The position numbers and the translations under genes are program-made. A DNA stretch of 64,000 nt, taken from Anaerolineae bacterium. GTDB taxonomy: Bacteria; Chloroflexota; Anaerolineae; Anaerolineales; Villigracilaceae. The notes under the pieces are model-generated. The model did no database searches and was not told the origin of the DNA. It worked only from the letters and a program-made list of their open reading frames with translations. The stretch lies in NCBI GenBank assembly GCA_021324435.1, contig JAJPIZ010000006.1:1-64000 (forward strand). Direction: 5' to 3'. This document shows positions 60,277 to 64,000 of the stretch, one piece after another; positions within the stretch are counted from its first letter, which is position 1; each line of letters opens with the position of its first letter.

Positions 60277-61338
60277 TTACCCCAAGATAATCTCTTCCAG
60301 CGCGGCCAGTTTCGGCGGCACAACCCACGGCGCGGACATGCGATCTGTGATGGCCTCCGGGTCTTTCAATCCATGCCCGGTGCAGACCGCCACGATGCGT
60401 TTGCCGCGCGGGTTGAAGGCCATCGCCGCGATTTCCAGCGCCAGCCCGGCCAGTCCCGCCGCGGAGGCAGGCTCCACCCAAATGCCCTCGAGTTCGGCCA
60501 GCATCTTCTGCATGTTGAGAATCTCCTGATCGGTTACAGCGATGATGCGTCCATTGGATTCCTGCGCGGCTTGCAAGGCTTGTTCAGCGCGCGCCGGCCT
60601 GCCGATGCGGATGGCTGTCGCGACTGTTTCCGGGTTTTCAACGGTGTGGCCCAGCACCAGCGGAGCCGCGCCTGCGGCCTGCACGCCCAAAATCTGTGGC
60701 AGACCGGTGGATTTCAATTTATCGTATTGTTTGAATCCAGCCCAATACGCGGTGATGTTGCCCGCGTTTCCAACCGGCAGGCACAACCAATCCGGCGCGG
60801 ACTCGAGCACGTCGCAGATTTCAAACGCGGCGGTCTTTTGTCCTTCGATGCGATACGGGTTGATCGAATTCACCAAACAGATGGGATGTTTGTTCGAGAT
60901 TTCAATCACCATCGTCAAGGCGTCATCAAACGAGCCTTCGATTTGAATCACCTTCGCGCCGTACGCCGCCGCGCCCGCCAGTTTCCCTGCCGCGACTTTG
61001 CCCTGCGGAATCAACACAACCGATTTCATCCCGGCCCGGGCCGCGTAGGCCGCGGCGGAGGCGGCTGTGTTTCCGGTTGAAGCACAGATCACGCTCAACG
61101 CGCTGCGTCCCAGCGCTTCACTCACGGCGGCGGTCATCCCGCGATCTTTGAACGAACCGGTTGGGTTGAGGCCTTCGTATTTGATGAACAACTCAAAGCC
61201 TCCGCCGAGGCGGCGCGCCAAATTGTCAGCGCGAATCAAAGGCGTATTGCCCTCGAGCAGGCTGACGGCGCTTGCGGACGTGTGAGGCGGGAGGTCAAGC
61301 AGTCCTCCATATTTGGAAAGAACACCTTGATAGGTCAT
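60277..61338 (-). CDS. thrC: Threonine synthase
   Basis: A 353-residue PLP-dependent threonine synthase, converting O-phosphohomoserine to threonine. GNTPLIRADNLARR, the PLP Lys in NPTGSFKDRGM (about 62-72), SVICASTGNTAASAAAYAARAG (phosphate loop) and PVGNAGNITAYWAGF are intact. It would act after the homoserine kinase. The ATG at 61338 (MTYQGVL) is preferred to the track start at 61356, which lies inside the upstream terminator. Confidence 0.94.
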   Translation of the reverse strand: MTYQGVLSKYGGLLDLPPHTSASAVSLLEGNTPLIRADNLARRLGGGFELFIKYEGLNPTGSFKDRGMTAAVSEALGRSALSVICASTGNTAASAAAYAARAGMKSVVLIPQGKVAAGKLAGAAAYGAKVIQIEGSFDDALTMVIEISNKHPICLVNSINPYRIEGQKTAAFEICDVLESAPDWLCLPVGNAGNITAYWAGFKQYDKLKSTGLPQILGVQAAGAAPLVLGHTVENPETVATAIRIGRPARAEQALQAAQESNGRIIAVTDQEILNMQKMLAELEGIWVEPASAAGLAGLALEIAAMAFNPRGKRIVAVCTGHGLKDPEAITDRMSAPWVVPPKLAALEEIILG

Positions 61339-61340
61339 AA

Positions 61341-61371
61341 TAAAAATATGGGACACGATTCATCGTGTCCC
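61341..61371 (-). terminator. Intrinsic terminator upstream of thrC
   Basis: GGGACACGA-TGAA-TCGTGTCCC then ATATTTTTATT on the minus strand, after the 80-residue gene and directly before thrC. Confidence 0.75.
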
Positions 61372-61378
61372 AGCCCGA

Positions 61379-61621
61379 TCATCCTTTCAGCGGCGGCGCG
61401 TCTTTATCATAAACGAAGACCTGAATGTCGAGTCCCTCATTGTTGAGAAAATCAATCGCGGGTTGAAACGTCGCATCTTTGATCTTCTGCATGTCGCCCG
61501 CGGGCGACAGCACCGTGATGCGCGCTTCTTCGTCTGACATCTTGACCACTTTCATCTGCGCGGCGGCGCAGGCCGAGCTGATCCTCGCTTGCATGTCTTT
61601 GATCGCGTCGTCTAACATCAT
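61379..61621 (-). CDS. Hypothetical protein, 80 residues
   Basis: Not recognised. MMLDDAIKDMQARISSACAAAQMKVV gives an N-terminal helix, followed by ARITVLSPAGDMQKIKDATFQPAIDFLNNEGLDIQVFVYDKD (beta-alpha-beta). It diverges from the phosphatase gene. TATAAT (61636-61631) ends 9 nt before the ATG, so its mRNA has almost no leader. The terminator at 61341 follows it. Confidence 0.6.
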   Translation of the reverse strand: MMLDDAIKDMQARISSACAAAQMKVVKMSDEEARITVLSPAGDMQKIKDATFQPAIDFLNNEGLDIQVFVYDKDAPPLKG

Positions 61622-61656
61622 AGTGACTAAATTATAAACGATACAAAAGGACGATT

Positions 61657-61684
61657 TTGACGCACCTTGCGCCCATGATAAGAT
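61657..61684 (+). promoter_or_regulatory. Promoter of the phosphatase gene, predicted leaderless
   Basis: TTGACG (61657-61662), 16-nt spacer with an extended-10 TG, TAAGAT (61679-61684), then 6 nt to the ATG at 61691. Confidence 0.65.
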
Positions 61685-61690
61685 TCACTC

Positions 61691-62161
61691 ATGGATTATT
61701 CACAGATCACCGATGACTTATTCATTGGAACCACGCCAGGCCTGCGTGACTTTGACCTTCTGCGCGGACTCGGCGTGCGGCTGGTGATCAACATGCGCTT
61801 CCGGCGCGGACCTTTGCCGGACTCGACCGAACCGAGGCTTTCCTATCTCTGGTTGCGGACGTTCGACAACCCGCTTGCGCCCATCCCGATTCATGTGTTG
61901 ATTCGCGGGGCACATGCCGCGCTCGACGCGATCCGCCGCGATGAAAAAGTGTATGTGCATTGCGCGTACGGACGTCATCGCAGTGTGGCGATGGCCGCTT
62001 CGATCTTGATCGCGCAGGGACGAGAGCCTGCGGCGGCGATGGCGCTGATCAAAGAACGTCGCGCCGTCGCCGACCCGGATGCGTTCTACATCCGCGGGCG
62101 GATTTTGTCGTTTGCGCGTCATTGGTCTGAAAAATCTTTAACCACAGATGAACGCAGATAA
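61691..62161 (+). CDS. Dual-specificity protein phosphatase
   Basis: A 156-residue cysteine phosphatase: the P-loop VHCAYGRHRSVAMAASIL matches the HCx5R(S/T) motif, with Asp-containing ITDDLFIGTTPGLRDFDLL at the start. It should dephosphorylate Tyr or Ser/Thr, or a phosphoinositide-like molecule. The gene lies alone, read away from the 80-residue gene. Confidence 0.88.
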   Translation: MDYSQITDDLFIGTTPGLRDFDLLRGLGVRLVINMRFRRGPLPDSTEPRLSYLWLRTFDNPLAPIPIHVLIRGAHAALDAIRRDEKVYVHCAYGRHRSVAMAASILIAQGREPAAAMALIKERRAVADPDAFYIRGRILSFARHWSEKSLTTDERR

Positions 62162-62281
62162 ATATAAAGTTTTAACGCAAAGGCGCAAGGACGCCGAGAA
62201 TTTTTCGGCTCTTTGCGACTCTGCGTCTTGGCGTTGAGAGAAATTTTGCGTTCATCTGTGTTTATCTGTGGCGAATTTTTA
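62140..62281. repeat. Nested 140-bp inverted repeat
   Basis: Outer arms AACCACAGATGAACGCAGAT and TGCGTTCATCTGTG...ATCTGTGG, inner arms AACGCAAAGGCGCAAGGACGCC and CTGCGTCTTGGCGTT. The two layers look like two different element families, one inside the other. It also overlaps the 3' end of the phosphatase gene. Confidence 0.78.
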
Positions 62282-64000
62282 TTATCCGCTTGCCAATTTC
62301 GCAATCGTCACCCCCGCGCCGCCTTCGTTTTCATGTGCTTCTTCAAATGATTTCACGTACGGGCTGTCTTTCAACGCGGCGCGCACGGCCTCGCGCATTT
62401 TGCCGGTCCCTTTACCATGCACGATCCGCACGAAGGGCAAACCCGCGGAGTAAGCCCTCTCCAAATATTTATCCAACTCGTTGAGGCCATCTTCCACCAG
62501 TTTGCCGCGCAGGCTGATTTCCATGCCCGGAGACGGTTGACGGTTGACAATTGACGGTTGATAGTTTGATTCGATTTGCGCTTTGCTTTTCGGCTGATCG
62601 CTGAACGCTGATTGCTTTTTCTCCAAATCAGCCAACTTCGCCCTCACGCGCAGACTCCCAATCTGCACCTCCGCCTCGGACTCACTCAAAGCGGTCACGA
62701 TCCCCTCGGACTTGAGCGAAGCAATGAAGACCCTCTCGCCTAACTTTACCGGCTGATTGCTGATCGCTGATCGCTGATCGCTATTTCTCTCAACTGGTGC
62801 TTCCATTCTTTCCTGAAGCGAATCAAGTTTTTCTTCAACGGCCTTGATTACCTGCAACGGTTGGCGCGCCTTCCTCAATTGTTGTTTCAGCGACTCGATG
62901 TTTTGCTTCAAGACTGCGACTTCCAGTTCGCCCTCGGCGCGGGCCTTCGCTAAAACTTCGCGGCGCTCGTCTTCGATCTTTTCGAGTCGCTTTTCGAGTT
63001 CGCGGGTTTTCTCTTCGAGTCTGACACGAGCCTTTTCCAATTTCTCGCCTTCGCGCGAGGTACGATTGCGTTCCTTGCGGATGTCGTCGAGCAGTTTGTC
63101 GGCGCGCAGATCGTCAGGGTTGATTTCGCTTTTTGCCGCGGCGACCAGTTGAGGGTCCAGGCCGAGGCGTTGCGCGATGAGGAGTGCGTTGGATCGTCCG
63201 GGGAGTCCAATTGTCAATTTATAGGTTGGTCGCAGAGTCTGAATGTCAAATTCCAATGAGGCATTGACCACACCTTCGGTCGAATGCGCAAATGTTTTTA
63301 ATTCAGGGTAGTGAGTCGCAATCAGGGATGTGATGCTGCGTTCGAGCAGATGCGCGAGGATGGCGCGTGCCAGCGCCGCGCCTTCCTGCGGATCGGTGCC
63401 TGCGCCGAGTTCATCGAGGATGACCAGTGAATGCGAATCGGCCTGCTTCAAAATGCGGATGATGTTGGTGATGTGACCGCTGAACGTGCTGAGCGATTGC
63501 TCGATGGATTGTTCATCGCCGATATCGGCATACACATCATGGAAGCAGGGCAGTTCTGAGCCGCTTTGCGCGGGGATGTGCAAACCGGATTGTGCCATGA
63601 GCACGAGCAAGCCAACGGTTTTGAGCGATACCGTTTTGCCGCCGGTGTTCGGACCAGTGATAACGACCGCAATCGTGCCGGGCCGCGGATCGAAGTCAAT
63701 GGGCACGACGGTGTTGGGGTCGAGCAGAGGGTGACGGGCGTGGAGAAGACGGATGGTTAATGGAGGATGGTTGATGGTTGATGGTTGATCCATTCTCCAT
63801 TCTCCATGATCCATCTTGTGCAAGATTGGTTCGCTTGCTTTTATTTCTTCCGCGTATTTTGCTTTTGCAAACGCCAGGTCGAGCGCGGCGAGATTTTCGA
63901 TTCCATATTTGAGTTCTGCCGCGTGTGCGCCGACCAGCGCGGAAAGTTCAGCCAGGATGCGGCGCTCTTCATCGCGCTCGGCCAGTTCGAGTTCGCGGAT
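62282..64000 (-). CDS. mutS2: Endonuclease MutS2 (N-terminal part beyond the window)
   Basis: C-terminal about 570 residues of MutS2, a MutS-type ATPase with a C-terminal Smr nuclease domain, involved in suppressing recombination and in ribosome rescue in Gram-positive bacteria. The visible part has VITGPNTGGKTVSLKTVGLL (Walker A), ATPase motifs (GAGTDPQEGAALA, IATHYPELK), the coiled-coil (about 250-370) and the Smr domain (DLRGK-like LRGKLVEDGLNELDKYLERAY, VHGKGTGKMREAV). Three or four simple-sequence inserts interrupt it: HKMDHGEWRMDQPSTINHPP, NSDQRSAISNQP and SAFSDQ/QPSIVNRQPSP. The track start at 63823 is internal; the frame stays open to the window edge. Confidence 0.94.
   Translation of the reverse strand: MRELELAERDEERRILAELSALVGAHAAELKYGIENLAALDLAFAKAKYAEEIKASEPILHKMDHGEWRMDQPSTINHPPLTIRLLHARHPLLDPNTVVPIDFDPRPGTIAVVITGPNTGGKTVSLKTVGLLVLMAQSGLHIPAQSGSELPCFHDVYADIGDEQSIEQSLSTFSGHITNIIRILKQADSHSLVILDELGAGTDPQEGAALARAILAHLLERSITSLIATHYPELKTFAHSTEGVVNASLEFDIQTLRPTYKLTIGLPGRSNALLIAQRLGLDPQLVAAAKSEINPDDLRADKLLDDIRKERNRTSREGEKLEKARVRLEEKTRELEKRLEKIEDERREVLAKARAEGELEVAVLKQNIESLKQQLRKARQPLQVIKAVEEKLDSLQERMEAPVERNSDQRSAISNQPVKLGERVFIASLKSEGIVTALSESEAEVQIGSLRVRAKLADLEKKQSAFSDQPKSKAQIESNYQPSIVNRQPSPGMEISLRGKLVEDGLNELDKYLERAYSAGLPFVRIVHGKGTGKMREAVRAALKDSPYVKSFEEAHENEGGAGVTIAKLASG
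62531..62617. repeat. In-frame simple repeats before the MutS2 Smr domain
   Basis: GACGGTTGACGGTTGACAATTGACGG (62531-62564) and CTGATCGCTGAACGCTGATTG (62592-62612) in the mutS2 coding strand complement. They encode SIVNRQPSP- and SAFSDQ-type peptides. Confidence 0.7.
62751..62784. repeat. In-frame CTGATCG tandem repeat in mutS2
   Basis: GGCTGATTGCTGATCGCTGATCGCTGATCGCTA: about four units of CTGATCG. It encodes SDQRSAISNQP in MutS2. Confidence 0.75.
63750..63812. repeat. In-frame simple repeat near the MutS2 ATPase domain
   Basis: GGATGGTTAATGGAGGATGG...GATGGTTGATCC and CCATTCTCCATTCTCCATGATCC, an inverted-repeat-like stretch. It encodes HGEWRMDQPSTINHPPLT, directly before the conserved LLHARHPLLDP. 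Confidence 0.75.

Overview
The window is a gene-dense bacterial chromosome segment: about 63 protein genes on both strands, no rRNA or tRNA seen, and intergenic gaps mostly under 200 bp. Gene content points to Chloroflexota, most likely Anaerolineae. This placement is an inference, not a computed result. It rests on YbeY, DgkA and PgpH in one cluster, class III cyclase and Ser/Thr kinase signalling, lipoproteins with LLAC/LSAC lipoboxes, no outer-membrane genes, and many dispersed intergenic palindromes.

Layout. 1-9600: a cobalamin adenosyltransferase (cut by the left edge) diverges from a membrane class III nucleotide cyclase. Then come a HET-C-like hydrolase, an orphan DNA methyltransferase, YqeY, a frameshifted PgpH c-di-AMP phosphodiesterase, YbeY, DgkA and an endonuclease IV-like protein. 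9600-14250: small acetyltransferase and membrane genes flank an integron-like patch (10596-12003) with two clear attC-like sites, one tentative site and a low-GC PIN-like cassette gene. NeuD-type and RimJ-type acetyltransferases and a LuxR regulator follow. 14372-20709: Hsp20, then a tightly coupled six-gene operon (kinase with PQQ propeller, PP2C phosphatase, DnaJ-VWA protein, zinc-ribbon FHA protein, 80-residue protein, OmpR regulator) driven by a good promoter at 20730-20758.

20827-24082: metallophosphoesterase, ParB-like protein, dihydrodipicolinate synthase-like aldolase and lipoate ligase-like protein. 24171-30513: a DUF4230 protein diverges from a PhnD/PhnD/PhnC/PhnE/PhnE importer whose permeases carry extra extracytoplasmic domains. 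30580-41559: YdcF-like, HD, ATP-grasp, P1 peptidase, MFS, fibronectin-type surface protein, sulfatase and GyrA genes. 41855-46496: a heterodimeric ABC exporter under a MarR regulator with an evident operator cluster. 46795-49906: a PD-(D/E)XK nuclease, an SDR and an EamA permease. 50018-56997: a likely leucine-catabolic operon (methylcrotonyl-CoA carboxylase, MaoC, CitE) interrupted by a four-helix-bundle gene, a DUF1579 gene and a Pycsar-effector-like gene. 57177-59188: a thiolase/DUF35 pair. 59271-61338: thrB and thrC. 61379 to the right edge: an 80-residue protein, a dual-specificity phosphatase and MutS2 (cut by the edge).

Three themes cross the window. (1) Many intergenic gaps hold diverged long inverted repeats of at least ten sequence families, and some of these have entered coding sequence in frame (thrB, the carboxylase beta gene, mutS2). 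(2) Several genes have a -10 box 6-9 nt before the start codon, which predicts leaderless mRNAs; one palindromic -10 may serve two divergent genes. (3) The kinase/phosphatase/VWA/FHA operon and the attC-flanked cassette are the best candidates for little-described biology.
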